Source of the DNA: Pseudobacter sp.
GTDB taxonomy: Bacteria > Bacteroidota > Bacteroidia > Chitinophagales > Chitinophagaceae
Length of the DNA stretch: 64,000 nucleotides
Assembly: GCA_017849455.1 (NCBI GenBank)
Contig: JAFIGX010000025.1
Location: 62,001 to 126,000, forward strand
Direction: 5' to 3'
Shown: one piece after another, positions 51,521 through 62,429 of the stretch
How positions within the stretch are numbered: the first letter of the stretch is position 1
How the letters are laid out: each line of letters starts with the position of its first letter
The notes under the pieces: model-generated
Seen by the model: only the letters and a program-made list of their open reading frames with translations
What the model was told of the DNA's origin: nothing
The model's database searches: none
Program-made: the position numbers and the translations under genes

Positions 51521-53869
51521 ATGTGGAGGACTATTGCGCGGTTTGTTTTGAAATTTCGTTTGGTGTTATTCGCATTGTTGCTGGCAGCAACAGCGCTGAT
51601 GGCCTGGCATGCTTCCAAAGTGCAGTTGAGCTATGAATTCACGAGGGCCATTCCTACCGACAATCCTAAATACCAGGCATACCAGCAATTCCGTGAAAGA
51701 TTTGGGGAAGATGGGAACTTGCTGGTGATCGGTATCCAGACCAATACGCTCTTCAAGGAAAATTTCTTCAATGATTATGCGGCACTGGTGAAAGATCTCA
51801 AACAGGTATACAGTGTGGAAGATATCCTGAGTGTGCCCGGCGCCACCAACCTGTTGAAAGACGTGAGCTCCGAGAAACTGAATGCAGTGCGTGTATTTCC
51901 GGAAGGCCCATTATCACAACCGGTCCTGGATAGTTGCGCGGCTGTTTTCCTCAACCTCCCTTTTTACCAGGGGCTCTTATACAATCCTGCTACCTCAACC
52001 TACCTCATGGGCATTCGCATCAACAAGGATGTGTTGAACTCGAAAAAAAGGAATGAGGTGGTCGGTAACATCCTGAAAAAAGCAGATGCCTTCGGCCAGG
52101 AACATTCGATAGAAATGCACTACAGCGGGCTTCCGCTCATCCGTACCAATATGGCCACTAAAGTGGCCAATGAAATGCAATGGTTCCTGTTGGGATCGAT
52201 CATACTCTCTGCCGTGATCCTCCTGGTCTTTTTCAGGAGCTTCTCCGCAACGGCGCTCTCCCTGACTGTGGTGATCATCGGTGTGATCTGGAGCCTGGGC
52301 ACCATCGAATGGGTTGGGTACAAAATCTCCCTGCTGAATGCGCTGATACCGCCATTGATAGTAGTGATCGGCATCCCCAACTGTATCTACTTCCTCAACA
52401 AATTCCACACTGCCTATAATGATACGGACCCTGCGCTGGCGGCGCATGTGCGGAAACATGCAGCGCTGGAACTGATGATCGAACGGATGGGCGTAGTGAC
52501 CTTGTTCTGTAATATTGCTGCTGCTATCGGATTTGCCGTATTCGCACTTACCAAGAGTGCTGTGTTGAAAGAATTCGGTGTAGTGGCAGGCATCAACATC
52601 ATGGCCCTGTTCTTCATCTCTATCATCTTCATCCCAACCGTGCTGAGCTTTCTGCCATCGCCGAAGGAAAAGCATACGAAATACCTTGAGAATAAGTGGT
52701 TGCTGGCAATACTCGATAGACTGGAAATATGGTCGTTGCATCACCAGAAACTGATCTACGGTGTAACGGGGATTGTGCTGATCGTTGCTGTGGCCGGGAT
52801 CTTCCGGCTGCGCTCTGAAGGGTTCATGGTCGACGACCTGCCGAAAACCGACAAGATCTATACCGACCTGAAATTCTTCGAGCATCATTTCAAAGGTATA
52901 ATGCCGTTGGAGATCATTGTGGATACCAAAAGGAAGAATGGATTGCGAAGCAATCCCCTGCAGCATTTTGAAAGGATCGATTCCTTATCGCAATACATTA
53001 CGATACAGCCCGAAATGGCCAGGCCCTTATCGATCGTGGAAGGATTGAAATTCGCCAAGCAGGCTTATTATAATGGAGACAGTGTGAACTACGCTTTGCC
53101 GAATTCCCTCGACATTGCATTCCTGGCGCAATACCTGGGCAGTAAAGGGGAAGACAGCAGCGGTAAGCCGAATAATTTTACACGTATCGTGCGGTCGTTC
53201 ATGGATAGTACGAGGGAGTATGCGCGCATCAGCGTAAATATGGCGGATGTGGGCAGCAAGCGTTTACCGGAGATCATCCATTCACTGGAGCAAAGGAGCA
53301 ACCAGTTGTTCGACACGGCCAAATACAATATACAGTTCACCGGCACGACGGTCACTTTCCTGGAAGGGAGTGCTTTTATCATCAATGGTTTGAAGGAAAG
53401 CATCATGTGGGCTTTTGGGTTGATAGCACTTTGCATGTTGTACCTGTTCCGCTCTTTCAGGATCCTGGTCTGTTCACTGGTCCCGAATATCATTCCGCTG
53501 ATCATCACTGCCGGCGTAATGGGTTGGGTGGGTGTTACCATCAAGCCATCGACCGTACTGGTATTTTCCGTGGCGCTTGGTATTGCGATCGACATCACCA
53601 TCCGGTTCCTGGTAAATTATAAACAGGAATTGCAGTTGAGTAAAAGCTCACCGAAAGAGGTCGTCGTCGATACGATCCACAAAACAGGAATTAGCATCAT
53701 ATATACTTCCTTAGTATTGATAGCAGGGTTCGTGATCTTTTGTTTCAGTGATTTTGGCGGCACCAAAGCATTGGGCTGGCTGACATCACTGACCCTCGTG
53801 CTGGCAACTTTAACCAATCTTGTATTCCTTCCTGCGTTGCTGCTCAGTCTGATCAAAAAAAATAAATAA
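51521..53869 (+). CDS. RND-superfamily (MMPL-type) transporter
   Basis: A 782-residue inner-membrane protein with two repeated halves, each with a first helix, a large periplasmic loop, and five further helices. Helices lie at about 11-31, 220-330, 355-400, 420-440, and 620-780. Typical pieces are FTRAIPTDNPKYQAYQQF at the loop start and the IPPLIVVIGIPNCIYFLNKFH and ALGIAIDITIRFLVNYK pore segments. Relatives export lipids or hydrophobic compounds using the proton gradient. No adaptor or outer-membrane partner is encoded here. ATG at 51521 (MWRTIARF) is preferred over one 10 codons upstream. Divergent from porZ. Confidence 0.86.
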   Translation: MWRTIARFVLKFRLVLFALLLAATALMAWHASKVQLSYEFTRAIPTDNPKYQAYQQFRERFGEDGNLLVIGIQTNTLFKENFFNDYAALVKDLKQVYSVEDILSVPGATNLLKDVSSEKLNAVRVFPEGPLSQPVLDSCAAVFLNLPFYQGLLYNPATSTYLMGIRINKDVLNSKKRNEVVGNILKKADAFGQEHSIEMHYSGLPLIRTNMATKVANEMQWFLLGSIILSAVILLVFFRSFSATALSLTVVIIGVIWSLGTIEWVGYKISLLNALIPPLIVVIGIPNCIYFLNKFHTAYNDTDPALAAHVRKHAALELMIERMGVVTLFCNIAAAIGFAVFALTKSAVLKEFGVVAGINIMALFFISIIFIPTVLSFLPSPKEKHTKYLENKWLLAILDRLEIWSLHHQKLIYGVTGIVLIVAVAGIFRLRSEGFMVDDLPKTDKIYTDLKFFEHHFKGIMPLEIIVDTKRKNGLRSNPLQHFERIDSLSQYITIQPEMARPLSIVEGLKFAKQAYYNGDSVNYALPNSLDIAFLAQYLGSKGEDSSGKPNNFTRIVRSFMDSTREYARISVNMADVGSKRLPEIIHSLEQRSNQLFDTAKYNIQFTGTTVTFLEGSAFIINGLKESIMWAFGLIALCMLYLFRSFRILVCSLVPNIIPLIITAGVMGWVGVTIKPSTVLVFSVALGIAIDITIRFLVNYKQELQLSKSSPKEVVVDTIHKTGISIIYTSLVLIAGFVIFCFSDFGGTKALGWLTSLTLVLATLTNLVFLPALLLSLIKKNK

Positions 53870-53927
53870 CAAACGTATCCTGAAAAGCGTCTTTCAGGAT
53901 AAATAGTAATATACAGTCAGGCTATCC

Positions 53928-53959
53928 AGGGGGCTGTCTTTGTAAAGACGCCCCTTTTT
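53928..53959 (+). terminator. Terminator after the MMPL-type transporter
   Basis: AGGGG..TGTCTTT pairs with AAAGACG.CCCCT across a two-base turn and is followed by TTTTTG. It lies 58 bp past the stop. Confidence 0.8.
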
Positions 53960-54308
53960 GTTGATGAATGTGGAAATTTTAATGATGAATCCGGATATGC
54001 GATCTATGAGCGGTTTTTTGACCCCAAAATTCGTACAAATCATCAATTAGTGTTATGTATACATCATTTGAAATGACCAATTGATCTCGATTTATGACAT
54101 AATTATCTAGTTTTCCTACGAAGACTTTCTGATGTATTGCAGACCCATACTGCATTTGGCCTTGGAAAATAAATTTCTATCTTATCGTGTTTTGCGCAGC
54201 AGTTTTACCATTACATTTGTCCTTCGTTAAGCAAATGTTACCGGAAGTTAAGTAACGTTAAGGCGATACCGACTTTTGTAATTTTTTTGATCAAAACTAA
54301 ACTTACAC
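53960..54308. other. Promoter region of the first SusCD locus
   Basis: About 350 bp without a gene. It contains TTTG at 54191-54194 and TACATTTG at 54212-54219, a Bacteroidota-type promoter 90 bp before the SusC start. A TTTGACCCC element near 54013 also occurs ahead of the second SusC. Confidence 0.55.
54191..54219 (+). promoter_or_regulatory. Promoter of the first SusC gene
   Basis: TTTG and TACATTTG are 17 bp apart, slightly shorter than the usual 19-21 bp spacing of Bacteroidota -33/-7 boxes. The octamer and the following TCCTT recur at the second SusC gene. Confidence 0.5.
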
Positions 54309-57300
54309 ATGAGAAAAATGCTCCTGCTGCCATTGGCAGTTGTGTTCTTTATGGCGCAACTCCAGGCACAAACCCGCGTAGTTTCGGGTAAGGCTACTGA
54401 CGACACCGGGAACCCCATTCCCAATGTATCAGTCATCATCAAGGGTACCAACACAGGTACCACTACCAAATTCGACGGAACCTATTCACTCACTGTTCCG
54501 GCTTCTGCAAAAGTGCTTGTTTTTTCTTCGGTTGGATTGAAGTCGGTGGAAATCACCATCGGCACCAGGAATGTTGTGGATGTTTCCCTGAAATCACAGG
54601 AGAAAGATCTGCAGGAAGTAGTTGTTGTAGGATATGGAACGCAGAAAAGGGGAGATGCTACCGGTAATATCTCCACGGTGAAAGGGACTGCATTGGCTGA
54701 AAAGCCCGTTCAAAGCTTTGAATCTGCGTTGAGCGGTAAAGCGGCCGGTGTTCAGATCACCGTTCCGAATGGTGTAGTGAACAATCCTCCCGTTTTCAGG
54801 ATCCGTGGTGTGAACTCCATCTCACTCAGCTCTTATCCGCTTATCGTGGTGGATGGAGTGCCTACTTATACAGGAGATCAGGGATCGACCAGTGCTCCCG
54901 CCAATGCGCTTGCCAGTATTAATCCGAATGATATCGAGAGTGTTGACATTGCCAAAGACGCTGCTTCGGCGGCTATTTACGGAAGCCGGGCTGCCAATGG
55001 TGTTGTGTTCATCACCACCAAAAAAGGTAAAAGCGGAAAGGCAAGGGTGAACTATAGCGGATGGGTTGGCTGGTCAAAAGCCACCCGCCTGCCGGAAGTA
55101 CTGAACGCAGAACAGTATGTCAATTATAAAAATAATGCGCTGGCCAACCTGAAAGCGCTGAACCCGGCCACTACCGGTAATTTCATCATCCCCAATGACG
55201 CCAATGGAAAACCTATCGATACAAAATGGCTCGATGAGGTGTACCGTCAGGGAATCTCTCATAGCCATAGTATAAATGTTTCCGGTGGTACTGAAGGAAC
55301 GACCTATTATCTTTCTTTAGGCTATACGGACCAGCAGGGTATCCTCAGGAAGAATGATTTCAGAAGGATGAATGCCTTGCTGAACGTGGATAGCAGGGTG
55401 AATAAATATATCAGCATCGGCGGTAAACTTTCTTATTCCAATGAGAAGAACCTGATCGGGGGAAGCTCCGGTTCACTCCCCGGCGAATCCTTTGCATCGG
55501 CAGGTGCTGCCCGCCTTGCATTTGCGCTTCCTCCCAATGTTGCTCCATATAATAATAATGGTACTTATAATATAGCTTCGGCTACTGCCATCGGTAGTAT
55601 GGGAAGCCTGGTGAACGGCTCAAACCCCTATACGTTCAACAATATTACCATGTTGCTGAACCTGAACCGTTCCAACAACGAGGTGAATCACCTGCAATCT
55701 AACATTTACCTGCAGGTGCGGCCGTTGAACTGGCTCACCTTGAGAACGTCATACGGTATCGACAATATGCTGATCGATAACGACATCTTCTTCAACCCAT
55801 ATCATGGTGATGGCGCCGGTACCAGCCTCGGGCCGGGCGGTGGCGCTTCTGGCATTTTCACGAAAGGTAAAACATGGTTATGGACCAATACCCTGCAGGC
55901 CGATTATACATTTGCCGACAAGCATAATGTCAGCCTGCTCGTAGGTAACGAGCAACAACGCCGTACCAGCACAGGGTTTGGCATTGCACGCAGAACATTA
56001 TCCGATTCTGCTTATACTTCGGTACAGGCAGGTTTTACCACCAACAACGCTACAGGGATGGACCTGGGTGAAAACTATTTGTTATCATCATTCGGCCGTC
56101 TGAGCTATAATTTCGACCGGAAATATTACGTGGCTGGTAACATCCGCCAGGATGAATACTCTGCCTTCGGTATCAAGAAAGGTACCTTCTACGGTGTTTC
56201 AGCAGGTTGGGAAATTGCACAGGAAAAATTCTGGACTGCTGCCGGTCTCGACAGGATCTTCAGCAGCTTCAAATTCAGGGGAAGCTATGGTAAAGTGGGG
56301 AACACTGCCGGTCTCGGTAACTTCCCGACCTTCTCATCGTATGGATCAGGCTTATATGGCGGAACGGCCTCACTGGTATATAATTCAGTAGGTACTCCCA
56401 ATATTGCCTGGGAAACCAGCAAAAAAACCGATGTGGGTTTCAATGCCGGATTATTCAACGAAAAGTTGAGAATAGAATTTGCCTGGTATAAGAATAACAT
56501 CGATGGTTTGATACTGAACGTTCCACAGGCTCCTTCTACAGGGTTACCCACCAACCCCTTGCTGAACGTAGGTACCATGTACAATAAAGGCATTGAATTG
56601 ATGGTGGAAGGTACTCCGATATCGACCAAGGAATTTACCTGGAACTCTTCGTTCAATTTTTCCTACAATAAGAATGAGGTCACGGCACTCGCAGACGGAT
56701 TGAAAGAGATCCAGACCGCAACCAGCCTGGAGACCGTCAATAAAACCATGCCCGGCTATTCAGTCGGTTATCTGTGGGTTGTCCGTACACCGGGTGTCGA
56801 TCCGGCAACAGGTAGAAGGATCTTCCTGAACGCTGCCGGCCAACCTATACAATACCAGCATGTGGGCTCCGGTGGGAATGGATTCATGAACCCTGACGGT
56901 ACCCAGTATGCGAAACCGGACGGTACTCCTTTAGCGATCAACCAGGCGGATGACGGCATAATGTATGCCAATTCGATCCCCAAATATATCGGTGGATGGG
57001 ACAATACAGTAAAGTACAAAGATTTCGATCTGAACATCCTGTTCACTTACCAATTCGGCTTTTCGATCTATTATGGAAGTAATGCCGGTTTAAGGGACCA
57101 GCGGTTCTGGAACAACTCGACGGATGTATTGAGGTACTGGCAGAAGGCAGGAGATGTTACCGATATCCCCAAGCCGATTTACGGCGACAACGTATCGAAC
57201 GGTTCTACCATTCCTTTGAACATCTATGTATACAAAGGCGATTTCATCAAATTGAGAACATTGCAGGTGGGCTACTCTTTGCCTAAAAAGATCCTTGGAA

Positions 57301-57482
57301 AGGCTGGGATCGCTAATGCGAGATTCTATGTGGCCGGACAAAACCTGGCAGTCATCACCAACTATCCCGGTCCGGACCCTGAGGTATCTACCAATGGTAA
57401 CAACCCGACAGGATTTGGTGTAGACAGGAACAACCTTGGTAATGGACGCACGATTACCGTAGGTCTTAATATCGGATTCTAG
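54309..57482 (+). CDS. SusC/RagA-family TonB-linked outer-membrane transporter
   Basis: A 1057-residue outer-membrane importer that, with its SusD partner, takes up a nutrient oligomer using TonB energy. A signal peptide (1-20) is followed by a carboxypeptidase-like beta-sandwich (about 22-98: VSGKATDDTGNPIPNVSVIIKG, split by one loop), the TonB-box region EVVVVGYGTQKRGDATG, the plug domain with PVFRIRGVNSI and DAASAAIYGSRAANGV, and a 22-strand barrel ending RTITVGLNIGF. Complete and uninterrupted. The SusD gene starts 26 bp later. No glycosidase or peptidase is linked, so the substrate cannot be guessed. Confidence 0.95.
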   Translation: MRKMLLLPLAVVFFMAQLQAQTRVVSGKATDDTGNPIPNVSVIIKGTNTGTTTKFDGTYSLTVPASAKVLVFSSVGLKSVEITIGTRNVVDVSLKSQEKDLQEVVVVGYGTQKRGDATGNISTVKGTALAEKPVQSFESALSGKAAGVQITVPNGVVNNPPVFRIRGVNSISLSSYPLIVVDGVPTYTGDQGSTSAPANALASINPNDIESVDIAKDAASAAIYGSRAANGVVFITTKKGKSGKARVNYSGWVGWSKATRLPEVLNAEQYVNYKNNALANLKALNPATTGNFIIPNDANGKPIDTKWLDEVYRQGISHSHSINVSGGTEGTTYYLSLGYTDQQGILRKNDFRRMNALLNVDSRVNKYISIGGKLSYSNEKNLIGGSSGSLPGESFASAGAARLAFALPPNVAPYNNNGTYNIASATAIGSMGSLVNGSNPYTFNNITMLLNLNRSNNEVNHLQSNIYLQVRPLNWLTLRTSYGIDNMLIDNDIFFNPYHGDGAGTSLGPGGGASGIFTKGKTWLWTNTLQADYTFADKHNVSLLVGNEQQRRTSTGFGIARRTLSDSAYTSVQAGFTTNNATGMDLGENYLLSSFGRLSYNFDRKYYVAGNIRQDEYSAFGIKKGTFYGVSAGWEIAQEKFWTAAGLDRIFSSFKFRGSYGKVGNTAGLGNFPTFSSYGSGLYGGTASLVYNSVGTPNIAWETSKKTDVGFNAGLFNEKLRIEFAWYKNNIDGLILNVPQAPSTGLPTNPLLNVGTMYNKGIELMVEGTPISTKEFTWNSSFNFSYNKNEVTALADGLKEIQTATSLETVNKTMPGYSVGYLWVVRTPGVDPATGRRIFLNAAGQPIQYQHVGSGGNGFMNPDGTQYAKPDGTPLAINQADDGIMYANSIPKYIGGWDNTVKYKDFDLNILFTYQFGFSIYYGSNAGLRDQRFWNNSTDVLRYWQKAGDVTDIPKPIYGDNVSNGSTIPLNIYVYKGDFIKLRTLQVGYSLPKKILGKAGIANARFYVAGQNLAVITNYPGPDPEVSTNGNNPTGFGVDRNNLGNGRTITVGLNIGF

Positions 57483-57508
57483 CATTTCACATCTTAAAAA
57501 GACAAACG

Positions 57509-58966
57509 ATGAACAAGAAAATAAAATATATAGTAGCAGCAGGCGTAAGTATTGTTCTTCTCAATTCCTGTAAGAGAGAATATCTTAACCCCGCTCCTGA
57601 AACTTCTATTTCCGATGCCTCTGCATTCGACCAGCCTTACCGGATCACCAACCAGGTGTATTCTTTATATGGTACGTTGAAGGGAGGCACCTTCTATGGT
57701 GGCAGGTACATTGTGTATGGAGATATCAGGGCAGATGACTTTTTATCGGAAGATCCCAACCTGGTAACCAATGCCGATGTATGGCAACTGAACCCCAGCA
57801 ATAGCGCTACTGCCATCACAGGTTTGTGGGCACAGGCTTATCTTACCATCAACCGTTGCAACGTATTTATCGATGGTATGAATGCTAAAGGCCTGGCTGT
57901 AATAGGCGCCACTATAGGCAATCAGTATCTCGGTGAAGCAAGGCTGATAAGGGCTTTGTCGTATTATAGCCTGCTCCAATATTATGCAAGGCCCTATGCA
58001 GATGGCAATGGCAGCAAACCGGGCCTGCCTTTGAGGTTGAAAGGGATCACAGGTCCTGGTTCATCCGATCTGGCCAGGAGCACAGTGGCCCAGGTATATG
58101 CACAGGTGCTGGACGATCTGAATTTTGCCGAGGCCAACTTACCATTGACGAATGGTAATGCTTATAACAATACTACCCGTGCCCACCGGAACACAGCCAT
58201 TTCACTGAAGACGCGCGTATATCTCAGCATGCAGGACTATCCCAAGGTAATAACCGAAGCGAATAAAATAGTGCCGGCAGATGTACCATTCACTGCTACC
58301 AGCGGTGTTGCACATGCATTGCAGACAGACATCACGAATGTTTTCAAGGCGCCTTATACTACTACCGAATCGATCTTTTCGATGCCATTCACAACAGGCG
58401 GTGGCGATATCCCTGGTACGCAGAATGGCCTTCAGGGCTACTATTTTGCAGCATCTACCGGTATTGGCTCAATCTTTTCATTGAACCCTGTCGGTATTAT
58501 CGGAAATGCCGGGTGGACGGCTGCTGACAAAAGAAAATCGTTCATCTATAGTGCCGCCAGCGGAAAAAAATACCTCAATAAATATCCCAATGCTTCTCCG
58601 GCCGATTACTCTCCTGTGATCAGGTGGGCGGAAGTATTGCTGAACCTGGCAGAGGCAAAAGTGCGCTCTACCAATACCATAGATGCCCAGGCCGTGAAAT
58701 TATTGAATGCCGTCCGGAACAGGTCTGATGCGGGTACAACGTACACTCCTGCCAGCTTTGCCAATGCGAATGCCCTGATCGATGCGATCATGACGGAGAG
58801 GAGGATTGAATTTTTGGGTGAAGGTTTGCGCAACAATGATATCATGCGTTTGCTGCAAACGATCCCTGGCAAGGCAACGGTAGATCCCAAGGCCCCGTCG
58901 GAAGGGGGGTATATCTGGCCGGTTTCTATAAATGAAAAGTCTCTCAACAAGTTATGGGTCGATTAA
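57509..58966 (+). CDS. SusD/RagB-family nutrient-binding lipoprotein
   Basis: A 485-residue lipoprotein (lipobox LLNSC, lipidated Cys near 21) that caps the SusC barrel and binds substrate at the cell surface. It has the helical TPR core of SusD: LWAQAYLTINRCNVFIDG, YLGEARLIRALSYYSLLQYYARPYADG (each written in part) and, near the end, WAEVLLNLAEAKV and the MTERRIEFLGEGLRNNDIMR segment. It pairs with the upstream SusC. A strong terminator follows at 59013. Confidence 0.95.
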   Translation: MNKKIKYIVAAGVSIVLLNSCKREYLNPAPETSISDASAFDQPYRITNQVYSLYGTLKGGTFYGGRYIVYGDIRADDFLSEDPNLVTNADVWQLNPSNSATAITGLWAQAYLTINRCNVFIDGMNAKGLAVIGATIGNQYLGEARLIRALSYYSLLQYYARPYADGNGSKPGLPLRLKGITGPGSSDLARSTVAQVYAQVLDDLNFAEANLPLTNGNAYNNTTRAHRNTAISLKTRVYLSMQDYPKVITEANKIVPADVPFTATSGVAHALQTDITNVFKAPYTTTESIFSMPFTTGGGDIPGTQNGLQGYYFAASTGIGSIFSLNPVGIIGNAGWTAADKRKSFIYSAASGKKYLNKYPNASPADYSPVIRWAEVLLNLAEAKVRSTNTIDAQAVKLLNAVRNRSDAGTTYTPASFANANALIDAIMTERRIEFLGEGLRNNDIMRLLQTIPGKATVDPKAPSEGGYIWPVSINEKSLNKLWVD

Positions 58967-59012
58967 GGACCATGATCTAGGTTTTTCTATAATCCAGTCA
59001 CTGTTTAAGATT

Positions 59013-59049
59013 AAGAGGTCGTTCCGAAAGCTTTCGGAACGGCCTCTTT
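59013..59049 (+). terminator. Strong terminator ending the first SusCD locus
   Basis: AAGAGGtCGTTCCGAAAG pairs with CTTTCGGAACGgCCTCTT with a single mismatch and almost no loop, then TTTG. It lies 47 bp past the SusD stop and separates the two SusCD loci. Confidence 0.9.
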
Positions 59050-59333
59050 GATTTCGTATATATATTACCGTTATTAAATTATCGCTGAACTGCTAAAAGG
59101 AGCTATGAACAAATTAGTATTTGTACTCATGTGAAAAAACCATGAATTTCCAGATGAACCGGCATTTTTATCATGGGAAGTGGGTAATTTGACCCCCGAA
59201 ATAGGGGTAACCATTAAATATTTGCTAAAAAAAATGAGGAATTTACGCAGCTTGTCTATTACATTTGCTGTCCTTTGGATATAGATTTTGAATAGCTACA
59301 AAATTTTTTACTCTTTTTTTTAAACATGACTGT
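59050..59333. other. Promoter region of the second SusCD locus
   Basis: No gene. A TTTGACCCC element near 59188 and TACATTTG at 59260-59267, followed by a TCCTT, parallel the region upstream of the first SusC. No clear -33 TTTG at normal spacing. Confidence 0.45.
59260..59267 (+). promoter_or_regulatory. TAnnTTTG box ahead of the second SusC
   Basis: TACATTTG, identical to the octamers ahead of the first SusC and gyrB, 66 bp before the ATG at 59334. Confidence 0.45.
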
Positions 59334-62300
59334 ATGAGAAAAATGCTATTACTCCTTTTGGGGGGGCTGCTGTTATCTGCGCAGTTACTCGCCCAAACCC
59401 GAACCATTTCAGGTAAGATAACTGATGAAACAGGGGCCCCTCTACCCAATGTGTCGGTTATCGTTAAAGGCACTTCAACCGGTACCACTACAAAAGAGGA
59501 TGGTACCTTTTCCCTCACCATTCCGGCCAATGCAAAGGCACTTGAGTTTTCGATCATCGGCTATAAGGCCAGGACCGTGAACATTACGGGTTCCCACATC
59601 TATTCTTTTTCCATGTCGCCCTCTGAGGATAAGAACCTGGCCTGGATGAGGTGATCGTGACTGGTATCAACAGGATCAAGAAATCGCAGTTTACAGGAGC
59701 TGCGAGTAAGATCATTGCAAAAGAGATCGAAAACAAACCCGTAGGGTCCTTCGATCAGTTATTGCAGGGCCGGGCTCCTGGTGTTCTGGGGCTTACCGGA
59801 AGCGGACAGCCTGGGAACAACACTACTATCATTATCCGCGGACAAAGCTCTGTGGAAGGAAGTAACAATCCGCTGTATGTAGTGGATGGTGTTCCTGTTG
59901 AAGCAACAGTTTTTCAGGGTTTGAACCCGAATGATTTCCTTTCTGTCGAGATACTGCGTGATGCAGCTACGGCAGCCCTGTACGGGTCGAGAGGGTCCGC
60001 AGGTGTGGTTGTTGTAACTACTAAAAGGGGAACCGCAGGTAAAATGCGCCTGACTTATGATGGCCAATATGGCATCAAATCCAAGCCTGACTATGCTTTC
60101 CGCCCGATGAACACTTCAGAATTGCTGAAAGCACAGGCAGATTATGGCCGCACCCTCAATACTTATTCCCCCACCCCCTACACAGGGAGCAGCGTCAATC
60201 CGGGTTGGTACTATTCCAAAGAAAATCCGCGTTATGCTACTCTGACGCCTGCAGGGCAGGCCGCTGCAGATCGTGCGCTGGATTCGATTTCCAGGATCAA
60301 TGTAGACTGGAGAGATTTCTTTTTCCGTCAGGGTACTTTTACCAATCACCAGCTATCCCTTTCCGGTGGTACCGGTAAAACCCGTGTCTATAGCAGTCTC
60401 GCACTGTATAATGAACAAGGTACCACACCCCGTTCAGATATGAAGCGGGCTACATTGCGTACCAATGTCGATTATGCTGATGACAAACTGACCTTCGGAC
60501 TTTCTTCTACGTTCGGCTATGTGAAAAGGAATTTTCAGCAATCAACAGCCAATGCCAACCTGAACAACCCGTTCCTGAGCGTTAACGTTATGCAGCCTTA
60601 TGCGAAACCATATAAGGACGATGGCGTTACATTAAATACTGGCAACGGCCCGGCCTTTGCCGCTATCAATGCGCTGGACCTGGTGATGAATGATCAGAAT
60701 TATAACGATCAGTTCAAGGGAACCTTAAGTATCAATGTTGCTTATAAAATTACTAAAGATCTGACTGCTGGATTGATTGCCGGGGCAGACTTCCGTGAGA
60801 CCCAGTCAACAGTATATGCCAGCAAACTTGCCTATTTACGGACTGCAGCAGCAGGCGCCAGTATCACCGCTCAGGCAGGTGGACAAACAGAAAGCCTGGA
60901 CCGGTTCCTGACCTCCGACGTGCGTCCTTCTCTTACCTATCATAAAATCTTTGCCGAGAAACATGACCTGGAAATTCTTGGTGCAGGAGAATATGTACAG
61001 GAAAATGCCAAATTCTTTACATTGACCGGTTTTGGCATTGACCCCCGTACACCCAATACTCCTTCCGCGATCCTACCTGGCAATGCCACCAACCAGTTAT
61101 TTATCACTGCTACAGGTAGCAAATCCAGAACCACACTGGCCTCTGTTTTTGGAATAGCACGCTATACATTCGATGGGAAATATACCCTTTCAGGTTCGTA
61201 CAGAAGGGATGGTTCTTCCAAGCTTCCTACAAATACCCGCTGGCAAAACTTCTATTCTGTGGGCGCTGTGTGGGACGTTACCAAAGAAAATTTTATGACC
61301 AATGTGCGCGCTATCGATGTATTAAGATTCCGTATTAGTTATGGCGGCGCTGGTAATGCCAATAACTTCCCTGGTAATTACCTGTACCAGCCCACTTATG
61401 GAACAGGTTCCTACGCAGGGTTGCCTACCCAGATAGCTACCTACCCCGGTAATGCCAATGCGAAATGGGAAACGACCTGGACCACCAATATAGGTCTCGA
61501 TTTCGAGCTTTTCAACAGGAGATTGTACGGTGATATCAATTTATACGATAAAAGAACAAAGGACCTGTTTGTTAATCGTAGCTTGAGCGCAGAGGCTGGT
61601 GGATTTGATATCAAGGTAAATGCAGGCCAATTACAAAACAAAGGTGTTGAATGGAACATCAACTATGATGTGATCAAGAACAATAATATTACCTGGACTG
61701 TATTTGCCAACGGTGCTTATAACAAGAACAAACTGTTATCACTTGGCGGTGAAGAGCCTTATGAATCAGGAACATCTTACCTGAAGATTGGTCTTCCCCT
61801 GGGCAGCAATTACACCGTAAAATGGGGTGGTGTGGACGCTGCAACAGGTGCCCCGCTTTATTATGATAAAAATGGTAAACTGACCACCGTATACAACGCC
61901 AGTAATAATGTGGCCGAATTCGGTACCTGGGAAGCTCCGTGGAAAGGCGGGTTCGGAACAAATCTTGCTTTCAAAGGTTTTGATTTCGGCGTATTGTTCA
62001 GTTGGCAGAAAGATGCATTTAAAACCGATAACCTGGAATATTTCGTTGAAAATCCCGTTGGATTCTTGTCCTTTGGTTATAATCAATCGGCTGACCTGAA
62101 ATTCTGGCAAAAGCCCGGTGATGTGGTGAATACTCCAAGCCCTCTATACGGCACCAATTTCTCTTCCAAAATAATTCATGACGCCTCTTTTCTGCGTCTG
62201 AAAGATATAACACTGGGCTATACACTGCCTGCCTCTGTATTGAGCAGGGTGAAGTTCATTTCACGTGCGAGAATTTTTGTTCAAGGCACCAATCTTTATA

Positions 62301-62410
62301 TGTGGACCAAATGGAGGGGAATGGATCCTGAAGCAGGAGCAGTTAATCTCAATTTGAACGAATATCCCAACCCCCGCGCCTTTACAGGTGGTGTGAGCGT
62401 TACTTTTTAA
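59334..62410 (+). pseudogene. SusC-family transporter split by a one-base frameshift
   Basis: The gene is in two frames. The first (59334-59654, 106 codons) has the signal peptide and carboxypeptidase-like domain, ending ...EDKNLAWMR. The second (59651-62410) continues from VIVTGINRIKKSQF through the plug (IIIRGQSSVEGSNNP, DAATAALYGSRGSAGV) to the barrel end GGVSVTF. One missing base near 59636-59641 explains the break: adding a G in CTGGCCTG restores LGLDEVIVTG, the normal domain/plug junction. The stop TGA and a GTG overlap at 59651-59654, but the second part alone lacks a signal peptide. This may be a true lesion or a sequencing error. The linked SusD is intact. Confidence 0.88.
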
Positions 62411-62429
62411 CTTTTAAACGGAACTAATT

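Noticed and set aside
59640..59654. Programmed ribosomal frameshift in the second SusC
   Set aside because: The frame change would need a -1 slip, but the site has no heptameric slippery sequence and no clear downstream pseudoknot; a lesion or sequencing error is simpler.
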